This document shows, piece after piece, positions 1 through 8,268 of a stretch of 64,000 nt of DNA (its first letter is position 1; every line of letters begins with the position of its first letter). Under the pieces are notes generated by a model. The model saw only the letters and a program-made list of their open reading frames with translations, made no database searches and was not told where the DNA came from. A program made the position numbers and the translations under genes. The stretch comes from Paenibacillus sp. FSL R10-2734 (GTDB taxonomy: Bacteria > Bacillota > Bacilli > Paenibacillales > Paenibacillaceae), in contig NZ_CP150170.1 of assembly GCF_037963865.1 (NCBI RefSeq), positions 3,224,001 through 3,288,000 on the forward strand. The letters are read 5' to 3'.

Positions 1-264
1 TCAGAAACTGCACGAACAGATGATAACCGTTTTATAATGAACAAAAATATTGCGCCTATGCATACGACCAAGCGACCTAAAGGAACGATTACTGTTGATA
101 ATTATTTGTATGGCCGCTATGAACATGAGTTACAGATTACGTTAACGGAGCTGCCGGCACATGAAGGTGTTAATGTGATTGGTCATGTTATAGAGGAAGA
201 CATTCCTCTGCTCTACTATGTTAGAAAAGGCGGAAGCCGTTTTTCCTTCATATCTGCAACTTAA
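1..264 (+). CDS. MupG-like 6-phospho-N-acetylmuramidase, C-terminal part (5' end outside window)
   Basis: The reading frame is open from the first base, so this is the 3' end of a longer gene; an internal ATG at 37 is not its start. The visible 87 residues resemble the C-terminal domain of DUF871/MupG proteins, with a KGTITVDN stretch, a GRY motif and a VNVIGHV strand. MupG hydrolyses MurNAc-6-phosphate-GlcNAc taken up during peptidoglycan recycling. The next gene encodes a MurR/RpiR-type regulator, which fits that pathway. The catalytic TIM-barrel domain lies outside the window, so the assignment rests on the C-terminal domain and the context. Confidence 0.7.
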   Translation, partial: SETARTDDNRFIMNKNIAPMHTTKRPKGTITVDNYLYGRYEHELQITLTELPAHEGVNVIGHVIEEDIPLLYYVRKGGSRFSFISAT

Positions 265-268
265 TGAT

Positions 269-341
269 TACTCCCTACTATTTTGATACAATAAGATAAA
301 TAGATAAAGCAGAGGAGATAAGGACTTGGTAGTAGGGAGTA
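269..341. repeat. 12-bp perfect inverted repeat flanking the murR promoter and start
   Basis: The arms TACTCCCTACTA (269-280) and TAGTAGGGAGTA (330-341) are exact reverse complements. The left arm starts five bases after the upstream stop codon. The right arm covers the end of the regulator's start region. Between them lie a possible -10 box (TACAAT, 287-292) and the AGGAGATAAGG ribosome binding site. This could be a pair of operator half-sites for autoregulation, or an RNA stem on readthrough mRNA that encloses the ribosome binding site. Confidence 0.6.
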
Positions 342-1177
342 TGATTTCTCAGATTGAACTGGTATTAAATGAGCTGCCAGAATCAGAAAAAAAAGTTGCT
401 GAGTACATTCTTGCAAATGCTAAAGATGTGATGCATATGACCATACATGAGTTAGCGACGAAATCGGAGGCAAGTAGTGCGGCGGTTGTTCGTTTTTGCA
501 GGTCGTTAGGAATAGACGGTTTTCCCGCTCTGAAAATCCGTTTATCAGCGGAAGTAGAAAACACGCAGCATGTTGGCTTCTTTGATGTTGAAGCGAATGA
601 AACGGTGAATTCTATCATTGAGAAAATGTTGTCAAATACAATACTGACCTTTCAGAATACGGCCAGTCAACTGGATGCGCAAACTATTGAGCAGGCAGTG
701 AACATGCTGCAACAGGCAGAAGTAATTTATGTTTATGGGATTGGTGCCTCATTCATTATTGCAGAAGATGCAGCACAAAAATGGCTTCGGCTTGGAAAAA
801 ATGTATATGCGATTTCAGATCGTCATTTATTAGCAGCGGCCATGGCTACGAAATCAGAAAATGCCGTCTTCTGGGGAATTTCGTATAGCGGTGAAACAAG
901 AGAGGTTATTCAATTAATAAAACGAGCTAAGGAACAGGGGATAAAAACAATCAGCCTCACTCGTCCTGGAAATAACAAGCTTTCTCAGCTAGCTGATGTT
1001 TCTTTATATACATCACGTGCGCCGGAAGCAACACTACGTAGTGCGGCAACAAGCTCTAGATTTGCTCAATTATTTGTGCTCGATATTGTTTTTAGCGCAT
1101 ATGCTTCTGCTCAGCATGATTTTACTTTGGAGCAGCTAGCGAAGACAAGACAAATGATTGAAGTTTTGTATGATTAA
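326..1177 (+). CDS. MurR/RpiR family transcriptional regulator
   Basis: This 283-residue protein has an N-terminal HTH_6 domain (about residues 6-80, with the helix-turn-helix around SEASSAAVVRFCRSLG) and a C-terminal SIS domain (about 115-260) that binds a phosphosugar. MurR-type members sense MurNAc-6-phosphate. The TTG start is preceded by AGGAGATAAGG at good spacing; an ATG at 341 is the alternative. It follows a MupG-like gene at 61 bp, so it probably controls muropeptide amino-sugar catabolism. A U-tailed hairpin follows directly. The family call is firm; the ligand is inferred from the neighbour. Confidence 0.85.
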   Translation: MVVGSMISQIELVLNELPESEKKVAEYILANAKDVMHMTIHELATKSEASSAAVVRFCRSLGIDGFPALKIRLSAEVENTQHVGFFDVEANETVNSIIEKMLSNTILTFQNTASQLDAQTIEQAVNMLQQAEVIYVYGIGASFIIAEDAAQKWLRLGKNVYAISDRHLLAAAMATKSENAVFWGISYSGETREVIQLIKRAKEQGIKTISLTRPGNNKLSQLADVSLYTSRAPEATLRSAATSSRFAQLFVLDIVFSAYASAQHDFTLEQLAKTRQMIEVLYD

Positions 1178-1189
1178 TGTTGTGATAAG

Positions 1190-1222
1190 AAGCTTCTGCC
1201 AGAGTATGGGGGAAGCTTTTTT
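1190..1222 (+). terminator. Rho-independent terminator after the RpiR/MurR gene
   Basis: AAGCTTC pairs with GAAGCTT across a G-rich loop and runs into a T tract. Confidence 0.8.
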
Positions 1223-1310
1223 ATTTATAATTACTTTAAGCAAATCGAACTATTCTTCCATTTAATAGTATAATCAATTGTATTCCTTATATTTGATTGG
1301 AGGAGATTTT

Positions 1311-1787
1311 CTGGAAGCTAAAGTAATAACATTACCCCCTTTTCATGTTGTAGGTTACAAAATTGAAGCAGATATTAAAGAATTTGAGTCTGGTCTTGGT
1401 AAGAACATTTATCATTCGCTATTTGAAAGAAAAGACGAAATTCAAAACAAGAAAAATGAGAATGTAATTTTAATGCAGATTTATCCTATTAAGCACGATT
1501 TTAATCCTCAGGTGGATAGGTTTACACATATTCTTTGCTATGAGGTAAGCAAACAAGGCGATGTTCCTTTAAATATGATAAGTCATGCTGTGACTGAGAG
1601 TAAGTATGTTACTTACACACATAAAGGACTTGAATCGGAACTTAGTAATTCGTATGACTATGTATATGGTCAATTGATTAGAGAAACTGGAAATGAACCA
1701 AAGGATTATGATTTTGAAATTTGGGATGAAAGATATAATCCTGAAAGTCTAGACAATGAGATTGATTTGTTTGTAGCATTGAAGTAA
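1311..1787 (+). CDS. GyrI-like / AraC effector-binding domain protein (probable CTG start)
   Basis: The protein is about 158 residues and resembles stand-alone GyrI-like small-molecule-binding domains. It opens with LEAKVITLPPFHVVGYK and has the acidic C-terminal EIWDERYNPES region typical of the family. Such proteins bind hydrophobic or cationic ligands, or inhibit gyrase; the ligand here is unknown. A strong TTGGAGGAGA site at 1297-1306 points to CTG at 1311 as the start, which matches where homologues begin. The in-frame TTG at 1278 lies upstream of that site. It is a single gene bounded by terminators. Confidence 0.7.
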   Translation: MEAKVITLPPFHVVGYKIEADIKEFESGLGKNIYHSLFERKDEIQNKKNENVILMQIYPIKHDFNPQVDRFTHILCYEVSKQGDVPLNMISHAVTESKYVTYTHKGLESELSNSYDYVYGQLIRETGNEPKDYDFEIWDERYNPESLDNEIDLFVALK

Positions 1788-1812
1788 TTATTTATGCTTT
1801 AGCCTAGACGTG

Positions 1813-1848
1813 AACAAGCTCCTGTGAATATCACAGAAGCTTGTTTGT
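1813..1848 (+). terminator. Rho-independent terminator after the GyrI-like gene
   Basis: A long stem joins AACAAGCT-CTGTGA to TCACAG-AGCTTGTT with a 3-nt loop, followed by a T/G-rich tail. Confidence 0.75.
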
Positions 1849-1859
1849 GTTGCGGATTA

Positions 1860-2004
1860 TTATTTTTTGCCGGGATTGCGCTTAGGGTTATCTGTCTGAC
1901 CCAAAATATAGTCGATGCTTACTTTATGGAAATTAGCTAGCGTAATTAAAACGGCGCTCGGAACATCCAGATTTCCATTCTCGTAACGGGAGTATCCGAA
2001 TGAG
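1860..2004 (-). pseudogene. Truncated XRE-family HTH regulator (C-terminal remnant)
   Basis: Read on the minus strand, this encodes a C-terminal fragment containing YSRYENGNLDVPS, then LANFHKVSIDYILGQTDN and a basic tail before the stop. That is the end of a Cro/CI-type HTH domain with the usual YILG motif. The first HTH helices are missing and no start codon lies upstream. The frame breaks off at about 2004, where a plus-strand fragment begins, so this is a truncation scar. Confidence 0.65.
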
Positions 2005-2121
2005 TTAATTAAGCCAAGTGATCCGGAATTGCAGAAGATTAATCAGAAAATCATTAATTTTTTGGAGATGCTCAAAGTGAGGTTATCCGAAGATTATCTT
2101 TTATCCAAGGCTATAAAATAG
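2002..2121 (+). pseudogene. C-terminal fragment of an unidentified plus-strand gene
   Basis: Forty codons read ELIKPSDPELQKINQK followed by a Leu/Lys-rich helix ending in LLSKAIK and a TAG stop. The fragment has no start codon or ribosome binding site and abuts the truncated XRE remnant head to head. The composition looks coding, with a heptad-like helix, but I do not recognise the family. It is probably the tail of a gene cut by the same rearrangement. Confidence 0.4.
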
Positions 2122-2197
2122 GAGCATTAATGATGATTGATGTATTTAGTGGTGATAAAGATTCTATTTACGATGGCATATAATAAGTCAGTAAAGG

Positions 2198-2229
2198 AAC
2201 CGGGGTGTAAATACGCTTCGGTTTTTTTT
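2198..2229 (+). terminator. Terminator-like hairpin in the remnant region
   Basis: An 11-bp stem with three G-U pairs (AACCGGGGTGT with ATACGCTTCGGTT) and a 4-nt loop is followed by eight Ts. It lies downstream of the plus-strand gene fragment and was probably that gene's terminator. Confidence 0.65.
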
Positions 2230-2430
2230 GGGTTTATTTTATGGCAAATAAGAATAGGATTTCAAGCAGAAATATCCGTGGAAGCAATCAGGTTAGACTG
2301 GAAGGTGAACAAACGATCCCAGAATAGCTTTAAGGTGAAAATGAGCAGTCAAGCATTGAGCATCAGGTAGAAGAAATTCAAATTCATGAAGAGATAAGGC
2401 AAGAATTAACTCAATGTATCCTTTGACTTC

Positions 2431-2640
2431 ATGTCCATTTTTGCCAGAATAGAATACAAAACGATTAAGCGAAGAATGAAGCAGGACAAAGAGGCTGGAG
2501 CGAAGAAAGGCATTTGGACAAACGGAAAGCAACTGTTTCCATACTATTATGATAAGAACACGAGGTCGGTACTGGTGGATGAAATGAAGCGTCCGATTTA
2601 TCGAGCGATTGTAGAGAAATATCTTAACCATTGCAGATAC
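2431..2640 (+). pseudogene. Fragment of a large serine recombinase
   Basis: The frame contains IKRRMKQDKEAGAKKGIWTN, then GKQLFPYYYD, a VLVDE strand and IYRAIVEKYLN. This order matches the start of the 'Recombinase' domain of large serine integrases, where a WTNGKPPFGY-like motif is followed by a VDE and an IV..YL helix. The catalytic N-terminal resolvase domain and the long C-terminus are absent. After about residue 66 the frame loses similarity. It is a decayed integrase from a phage or integrative element. The whole stretch from 1860 to 2740 appears to hold only such debris. Confidence 0.6.
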
Positions 2641-2740
2641 GAGGCGAGCATTTCGCACAATTTTACTACTGCTGGTTATCCCACCCTTCATCCGAAATCC
2701 TGTTCTTTACCTACACAGAATTTCAAACAGATGTAATTGC

Positions 2741-2972
2741 CATAATTGAGTTGTCAGATGAGTAGCTCTGCGTAGCGAAAAAACTGGATAAATTGTTAAT
2801 TTCACCCCTATAGTCAGTAAAATCGATTATAATAAAATTTATGTTCAAGTCGATTACTTATCCTAAGTTAATAGGATAATCATACGCAAAAAGGCATAGT
2901 GATGAATCGCCTATGCTATAAGGGTTATTGAGTTTTCAAATACACACTTATGTATAAGAGGAGGCGAATGAT
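2741..2972. promoter_or_regulatory. Intergenic region with two dyads upstream of the membrane protein gene
   Basis: No coding capacity is visible. TTATCCTA (2858-2865) and TAGGATAA (2872-2879) form an 8-bp inverted repeat with a 6-nt spacer. A second dyad, GCATAG with CTATGC, lies around 2894-2916. They may be an operator for the following gene or folded leader RNA. Confidence 0.35.
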
Positions 2973-4061
2973 ATGACGATAATGCCTGTTATAGTAATGA
3001 TCTTTGTATTTGTACCTGCCATTGTACTTATGGTAAGCATGCCTTATTTAACAAGAGAGACGATTAGTTTTGGGGTCACCGTCAGCCCTGTACAATTCCA
3101 TAGTGAGCCTCTGCGCCAGATGCGGAAGTCATATGCTAGGATTAGTGCTACCTTGCATACCATCCTATTCATTGTTTGTATCATCTGTCTAATATACGGT
3201 GATGAACATTCCAAGCAACAAAGTTGGATCATTGTCACTTATTCACTCGCCATGGTCGTAATCTCCCTAGTCATAAACATTAGCTATCATTTCAAAATGA
3301 AAAGTTTACTACCTATGCTGCCTATTGCTCTGGAACCATCGATCATGGCAGTGGACACTGGATTTCGGAAAAGAAACATTGGCTTGTCTAGTATTTGGTT
3401 CCTCATTCATGTTTTATTTATTGTTGTTAGTATTGTAACTGTGCTACGCAACTACGATCAGATTCCTGATCAGATTCCGATCCATTTCAACAGCAGTTTG
3501 AACGTAGACCGTTATGCAGCTAAATCTTATAGTATTGTGTTTATGCCTACCATAATGCAAGTGTTCATAACACTTTTGTTCATATTTGAGAATTGGAGTA
3601 TTCGCAGAGTGAAGCAGCAGGTTAAACCCACTGATCCTAATCGTTCCATCAGACAAGACGTAACTTTCCGCCGTACTTGGTCATATTTTATGATTACAGC
3701 AAGCTTCTTAATAGTTATCCTGTTTTCCGTCGTGCAACTAAACATGATATCTCTGCTTAACATGAATTTCGCTATCCCTATTATCCTAATCATAATAGCC
3801 CTTATCATCCTATACGCCTTCGTCTTATCGTTCTGGGCTGGTCAGGGCGAAAGCCGCTTGGAGCGATCTGCCGATAGCTCCAATGTCAGACCTGTCCATG
3901 ATGATGATAAATGGCTATTAGGTATGATTTATTTCAATCGCAAAGATCAAAACCTAATCGTCAAGAAAAGGCTCGGAGTCGGCTGGGGATTAAATTTCGG
4001 TCACCCAGTAAGCTGGCTGTTTTGTCTCGGAATTATTGTACTGTTAGTTGTGGTACGGTAA
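2973..4061 (+). CDS. DUF1648/DUF5808 domain integral membrane protein (SdpI-like)
   Basis: This 362-residue protein has about eight hydrophobic segments. Near residues 155-205 it carries a DUF1648-like stretch (DQIPDQIPIHFN followed by DRYAAKS) on the outer face. The C-terminus has a DUF5808-like block (WLLGMIYFNRKD ... GVGWGLNFGHP). DUF1648 occurs in SdpI-type immunity proteins and in uncharacterised membrane proteins. The start follows GAGGAGGCGA with good spacing. It is a single gene between a dyad-rich upstream region and a terminator. The domain call is fairly secure; a role in peptide-toxin immunity is only a possibility. Confidence 0.7.
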   Translation: MTIMPVIVMIFVFVPAIVLMVSMPYLTRETISFGVTVSPVQFHSEPLRQMRKSYARISATLHTILFIVCIICLIYGDEHSKQQSWIIVTYSLAMVVISLVINISYHFKMKSLLPMLPIALEPSIMAVDTGFRKRNIGLSSIWFLIHVLFIVVSIVTVLRNYDQIPDQIPIHFNSSLNVDRYAAKSYSIVFMPTIMQVFITLLFIFENWSIRRVKQQVKPTDPNRSIRQDVTFRRTWSYFMITASFLIVILFSVVQLNMISLLNMNFAIPIILIIIALIILYAFVLSFWAGQGESRLERSADSSNVRPVHDDDKWLLGMIYFNRKDQNLIVKKRLGVGWGLNFGHPVSWLFCLGIIVLLVVVR

Positions 4062-4130
4062 CAAGGCTTGTAGGTTAATACTCACCGGAGTATAGGCGAA
4101 GTTAGAGTTTCGAAACAGAATATTTACCGA

Positions 4131-4157
4131 AAAAAACGCCTAAAGGGCGTTTTTTAT
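4131..4157 (+). terminator. Rho-independent terminator
   Basis: AAAAAACGCC pairs with GGGCGTTTTTT across a short loop. Confidence 0.85.
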
Positions 4158-4271
4158 TATCTTTAAGGTTCTCAGTAATATCTTTTTTGAATTAAAACAC
4201 ATATTAAAGAGTATTTCTCGTATTAATATCTCTTTGTTACAATCAAATTGTTATCTAAAGGAGGGTATAAA

Positions 4272-5261
4272 ATGAACTATCGCAAATTAGGAACGAGTGG
4301 CTTACATCTAAGTGAGATTGCTTATGGTAATTGGATTACACATGGTGCTCAAGTGGACAATGATACTGCCCATGCTTGTGTTCATGCTGCATTGGATGTA
4401 GGGATCACAACATTTGATACTGCAGATGTATATTCCGATACGAAAGCTGAGATGGTGCTGGGCCAAGCATTAAAAGGAGTGCACAGAGCTGATATCGAAT
4501 TGTGTACTAAAGTGTGCCATCCCACAGGGACGGGACGTAACGCAAGAGGTCTGTCTCGCAAGCATATTATGGAGGCGTGCCATGCTTCACTGAACAGATT
4601 ACAGACCGATTACATTGATGTCTATTATGCGCATCGTTTTGATGCAACAGTATCCCTTGAAGAGACCTTTTTGGCTTTTTCGGATCTGGTGCGTCAAGGT
4701 AAAGTTCTTTATGTCGGGATAAGTGAGTGGACGGCGGATCAGATAGCAGAAGGTGCTGTTTTAGCTAGAGAATTAAAGGTGCCGTTGGTGGCTAGTCAAC
4801 CTCAATATTCGATGTTATGGCGCGTAATGGAGGCGGAGGTAGTTCAAGCTTGTGAGCGGGAAGGGATTGGACAGGTGGTCTGGTCGCCGCTTGCTCAAGG
4901 GATTCTTTCAGGCAAATATATGCCAGGGCAACCATTGCCAGAGGGTTCTCGTGCTTCAACAGCTGCGGGCTCACCTTTTATGAATAAATTGGCGGGTCAG
5001 TGGCTTCGGACTGAGGTGCTTGAGGCGATCTCGAATCTCTCTTCAATCGCCAGCGAAGTTGGGTTGACGCTTCCGCAGTTGGCTATAGCATGGGTGTTGC
5101 AAAATCCACAAGTCTCATCTGCAATTATTGGGGCATCGAAGCCTGCGCAGGTAATAGAAAATGCCAAAGCTGCGGGAATTCGTCTGGATAGGGAAGTGAT
5201 GATGCAAATCGATAGGGTGCTAGAAGGACTCGTTGAACGTGATCCTAGAAAAACGGGCTGA
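4272..5261 (+). CDS. Aldo/keto reductase
   Basis: The 329-residue protein is an NADPH-dependent (alpha/beta)8-barrel oxidoreductase of the Kv-beta/YccK type. The catalytic tetrad is visible as D49 and Y54 (FDTADVY), K80 (CTK) and H121 (YYAHRFD). The nicotinamide-binding SQPQYSM and C-terminal IIGASKPAQV segments are also present. The start was set to the ATG preceded by AAAGGAGGG; an upstream TTG lies before that site. It ends 8 bp from the convergent LysR gene. The substrate is unknown, but the operon beyond LysR also looks like sugar or polyol metabolism. Confidence 0.88.
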   Translation: MNYRKLGTSGLHLSEIAYGNWITHGAQVDNDTAHACVHAALDVGITTFDTADVYSDTKAEMVLGQALKGVHRADIELCTKVCHPTGTGRNARGLSRKHIMEACHASLNRLQTDYIDVYYAHRFDATVSLEETFLAFSDLVRQGKVLYVGISEWTADQIAEGAVLARELKVPLVASQPQYSMLWRVMEAEVVQACEREGIGQVVWSPLAQGILSGKYMPGQPLPEGSRASTAAGSPFMNKLAGQWLRTEVLEAISNLSSIASEVGLTLPQLAIAWVLQNPQVSSAIIGASKPAQVIENAKAAGIRLDREVMMQIDRVLEGLVERDPRKTG

Positions 5262-5269
5262 ATATTATA

Positions 5270-6169
5270 TTATTCAAGATTAATAGCTTCTGAACTCATT
5301 TGTCCTATGATCTCTAGTAACGCGGATAAGGAGGCACGATCGCAATCGGTTCTCCAAGCGGCATAAAGGGGAATCGATGGTGTGCTTTCTTCAAAAGAAC
5401 GAAATACGACACCTTCGCGCTGAAAAATAGCGACTGAAGAGGGCACAATGGAAACTCCAAGATTAGCAGCTACCAAGTTTACAATGGTGTACATCTGAAT
5501 GGCTTCCTGCACAACATTCGGATACATGTCGTGTTGGGCGAAAAAGCTCATAATGAGGTCATGAAAAGGAGCTCCTAAATGGCGTGGGAACGATATAAAA
5601 GGCTCTAATGCTAAAGAACGAATGGATAATACCGGTAAATGAGCTAGGTGATGCTGCTCTGGCAAAACGGCAATAAGCGATTCATTGACTAGGGGACGAT
5701 GATCGATATGTTTGCCCGACTCTGTATAACGTACAAATCCAATGTGAATCGTTCCTTCATGTAAAGCCTGCCACTGCTGAGCAGACGTCATCTCATGTAA
5801 TGTGAGTTGTACTTGGGGATAACGTTCCCGAAACATTTTTAACATATCAACCAATACTCCACCAGATGCAGAATCTATAAATCCAATGTTCAAATGTCCG
5901 ATAATTCCTTGATCGACTAATTGTGTTGTTTTAATAGAGCGTTCCAGTTGAGATAGAATGGATTTAGCTTCCTCTAGAAATACTGCCCCCGCTGGCGTGA
6001 GCCGAACTTGTCTTTTATTCCGTTCTAATAGTTTCACACCCATCTCATTCTCCAGAGCTTGAATTTGCTGGCTTAAGGGAGGCTGCGTCATATTTAGCTT
6101 CTCTGCAGCACGGTTAAAATGCAGTTCCTCTGCTACAGCAATAAAGTATTGTAATTTTTTTATGTCCAT
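5270..6169 (-). CDS. LysR family transcriptional regulator
   Basis: The protein is 299 residues, the usual LysR length. Its N-terminal winged HTH reads MDIKKLQYFIAVAEELHFNR and continues into the TQPPLSQQI recognition helix. A C-terminal LysR substrate-binding domain spans about residues 90-295. The HTH is of the CatR/BenM/HcaR type. The start was placed at MDIKK, with a GGGAG site about 10 nt upstream; longer frames run through that site. It is divergent from the dehydrogenase/TIM-barrel operon and convergent with the aldo/keto reductase, so it probably controls the divergent operon. Confidence 0.88.
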   Translation of the reverse strand: MDIKKLQYFIAVAEELHFNRAAEKLNMTQPPLSQQIQALENEMGVKLLERNKRQVRLTPAGAVFLEEAKSILSQLERSIKTTQLVDQGIIGHLNIGFIDSASGGVLVDMLKMFRERYPQVQLTLHEMTSAQQWQALHEGTIHIGFVRYTESGKHIDHRPLVNESLIAVLPEQHHLAHLPVLSIRSLALEPFISFPRHLGAPFHDLIMSFFAQHDMYPNVVQEAIQMYTIVNLVAANLGVSIVPSSVAIFQREGVVFRSFEESTPSIPLYAAWRTDCDRASLSALLEIIGQMSSEAINLE

Positions 6170-6370
6170 ACTTTTCATTCTCCCTTGAAATGCTTCTCCA
6201 AGCAAGTATAAGGATCTTTGAAGGAAAATGAAAGGAAGGGCATGTCGTCTCCTCACTTAAACTCTACCTCCCATCTTACTTTCAGACAAAAAACCATTTT
6301 TGCAGTCAAAGACATGACCCCTAAAAAAGCATAAATTTAAATAGAACGCTAGATGATTATAGGGAGTGTA

Positions 6371-7384
6371 ATGTCGATGATAAATAGAAAAATAATGTTC
6401 ATAAGTCCATTCCAAGTGGAAACGGTTGAAGAGGAATTTGCAGTAAAGCCCTTAGGTGATCATGAAGTTCTCGTGAAATTGATTTATTCGCTGATTAGTC
6501 CGGGTACAGAAATGGCGATGTTATCTGGCAAAGAGGATTGGGCGAAGCTCCCACTGTGTCCAGGCTATTCAAGCGTCAGCCGGATCGTAGAATGTGGCAA
6601 AGGGGTACAGGATTTTCAAGCGGGTGATGTGGTTTTTCATTACGGAAATCATTGCGAATATCAAGTTGTTGAGGCTAAGGATGTTTTCATTCGAGTGCCG
6701 GATAAGTTAGACTTGAAGTGGGTACCGTTTACCCGGATGGCTACGGTAGCTTTTACATCGATACGTGTGTCAGAAATCGAACTGGGAGACAAAGTGAGTG
6801 TGACAGGTCTTGGCTTGGTGGGCAATCTTGCTGCTCAATTGGCTCGTTTGCAGGGGGCTACTGTGATTGGCATGGATTTGTCCAAGGAACGGTTGCGGAC
6901 TGCGCGTCAGTGCGGTGTGGATTACACCTTGGATAGCGGTGAAGGCTCGTTGCAAGAGCAGATTATGACGTTGACTAATGGCAAAGGTGTCTCCAGTCAT
7001 ATTGAGGCAACTGGCATCTCCAAGGTTGGAGTTGATAGTCTTCAATATATCGGCTCACAAGGAGAAATCATCTTTTTAGGCAGTCCGCGTGGGGAATACA
7101 ATACAGATATTACGGATGTACTTAATTACTGCCATCTGTATAATCGGGGATGTATTACATTTAAAGGAGCTCACGAGTGGCGTTATCCTACAGAGCCTAA
7201 TCAGTTTGTTAAACATTCCTTGGTTCGTAATTCTGGCATTGTATTTGATCTTATGCAACAACAGAAGCTGCAAATCGAGCCTTTGATTAGTCATGTCATC
7301 AAGCCGGAGCAAGCGAGCGAAGCATATGAGGGATTAAGAACCAATAAAGATCAGTACAATGGCGTACTGTTTGATTGGTCATAA
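6371..7384 (+). CDS. MDR-superfamily dehydrogenase lacking zinc ligands
   Basis: This 337-residue protein has a GroES-like N-terminal domain and a Rossmann domain with GLGLVG at about 146-151 and an acidic residue at the end of beta-2 (IGMD), suggesting NAD preference. The Cys and GHE catalytic-zinc ligands and the four-Cys structural loop of alcohol dehydrogenases are absent (LISPGTEMAM and CPGYSSV occupy their places). It therefore belongs with the zinc-independent sugar or polyol MDR enzymes. AGGGAG precedes ATG codons at 6371 and 6377. It is the first gene of an operon with two sugar-isomerase-like proteins. Confidence 0.75.
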   Translation: MSMINRKIMFISPFQVETVEEEFAVKPLGDHEVLVKLIYSLISPGTEMAMLSGKEDWAKLPLCPGYSSVSRIVECGKGVQDFQAGDVVFHYGNHCEYQVVEAKDVFIRVPDKLDLKWVPFTRMATVAFTSIRVSEIELGDKVSVTGLGLVGNLAAQLARLQGATVIGMDLSKERLRTARQCGVDYTLDSGEGSLQEQIMTLTNGKGVSSHIEATGISKVGVDSLQYIGSQGEIIFLGSPRGEYNTDITDVLNYCHLYNRGCITFKGAHEWRYPTEPNQFVKHSLVRNSGIVFDLMQQQKLQIEPLISHVIKPEQASEAYEGLRTNKDQYNGVLFDWS

Positions 7385-7393
7385 AAGGAGAGA

Positions 7394-8233
7394 ATGAAGA
7401 TGATAAGAGGATTAACAACAGCAGGCTTAGGGGAACTCAGTTCAAAAGAAGAATACATCAGACTTGCGAGCCAATTTGGCTTCCAGTCTATAGATGCGAA
7501 TCCATTGGAGTTGGTGCAGCAGTATGGCAAGGATGGGGCTGTACAATTGCTTGCAAGCCATGGCATCATCTTAGGATCATTTGGTTTAGAGGTAGATTGG
7601 CGTACGACTGAGGACAGCTTCAAAGTGGGGTTGCAATCGCTTACCGAGATGGCTGAGGCCGCTGCTGCATTAAATTGCACCACATGCTGTACATATATTT
7701 TACCTTCGACAGATCTTCCGGTCGCATCGTTCATGATTGCAGCCACAAGACGTTTAAGACTATGTGCAGAAATATTAGGCGCTTATGGAATTACATTAGC
7801 ATTAGAGTTCGTAGGTCCTCATCACTTACGCACACAATGGGCAAATCCAATGATCTGGTCAATGAAAGATACGTTGAGCTGGATGGAAACGATTCAAGTG
7901 AGAAACGTAGGGTTGTTGCTGGATTCCTACCATTGGCATACGAATGGATTAACGAGTGAGGATTTGCTGAAATTACAACCACATCAAATCGCGTATGTCC
8001 ATATCAATGATGCTAAACCTCTACCGATTGAAGAATTGCTAGATTCCGATCGATTGTATCCAGGGGAAGGATCTATTGATCTTACAGGATTCCTGGGAAG
8101 CTTGAAAAAGATCGGATATACCGGCGTGATCGCCCAAGAAATTCTAGCACCAGCTTCCGGGCAAAGTTCATCTGAATTATTTGCTCGTTCCAAGGCAGGT
8201 TTCGATAAAGTATTCGCATCGCTGGAAATCTAA
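7394..8233 (+). CDS. Sugar phosphate isomerase/epimerase family TIM-barrel protein (first copy)
   Basis: The 279-residue protein has the xylose-isomerase-like (AP endonuclease 2) TIM-barrel fold. Candidate metal ligands are visible: E138 (ALEFVG), D177 and H180 (LLLDSYH), H203 (YVHIND) and a glutamate in AQEIL near residue 251. Family members include inosose dehydratases, hydroxypyruvate isomerases and keto-sugar epimerases. It starts 9 bp after the dehydrogenase stop with an AAAGGAGAG site, so the two are co-translated. The substrate cannot be read from sequence. Pairing with a second paralogue suggests successive steps on one sugar or cyclitol. Confidence 0.85.
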   Translation: MKMIRGLTTAGLGELSSKEEYIRLASQFGFQSIDANPLELVQQYGKDGAVQLLASHGIILGSFGLEVDWRTTEDSFKVGLQSLTEMAEAAAALNCTTCCTYILPSTDLPVASFMIAATRRLRLCAEILGAYGITLALEFVGPHHLRTQWANPMIWSMKDTLSWMETIQVRNVGLLLDSYHWHTNGLTSEDLLKLQPHQIAYVHINDAKPLPIEELLDSDRLYPGEGSIDLTGFLGSLKKIGYTGVIAQEILAPASGQSSSELFARSKAGFDKVFASLEI

Positions 8234-8268
8234 ACACATCGAATCCTGCACAGGAAGGAGAATGAAGG

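Noticed and set aside
2137..2370. 77-codon plus-strand frame as a gene
   Set aside because: It crosses the terminator-like hairpin, lacks a ribosome binding site and has no recognisable domain.
2293..2691. 132-codon minus-strand frame as a gene
   Set aside because: It is antisense to the serine recombinase fragment, which has real family motifs.
2431..2736. Functional site-specific recombinase
   Set aside because: The catalytic serine domain and the C-terminal regions are absent.
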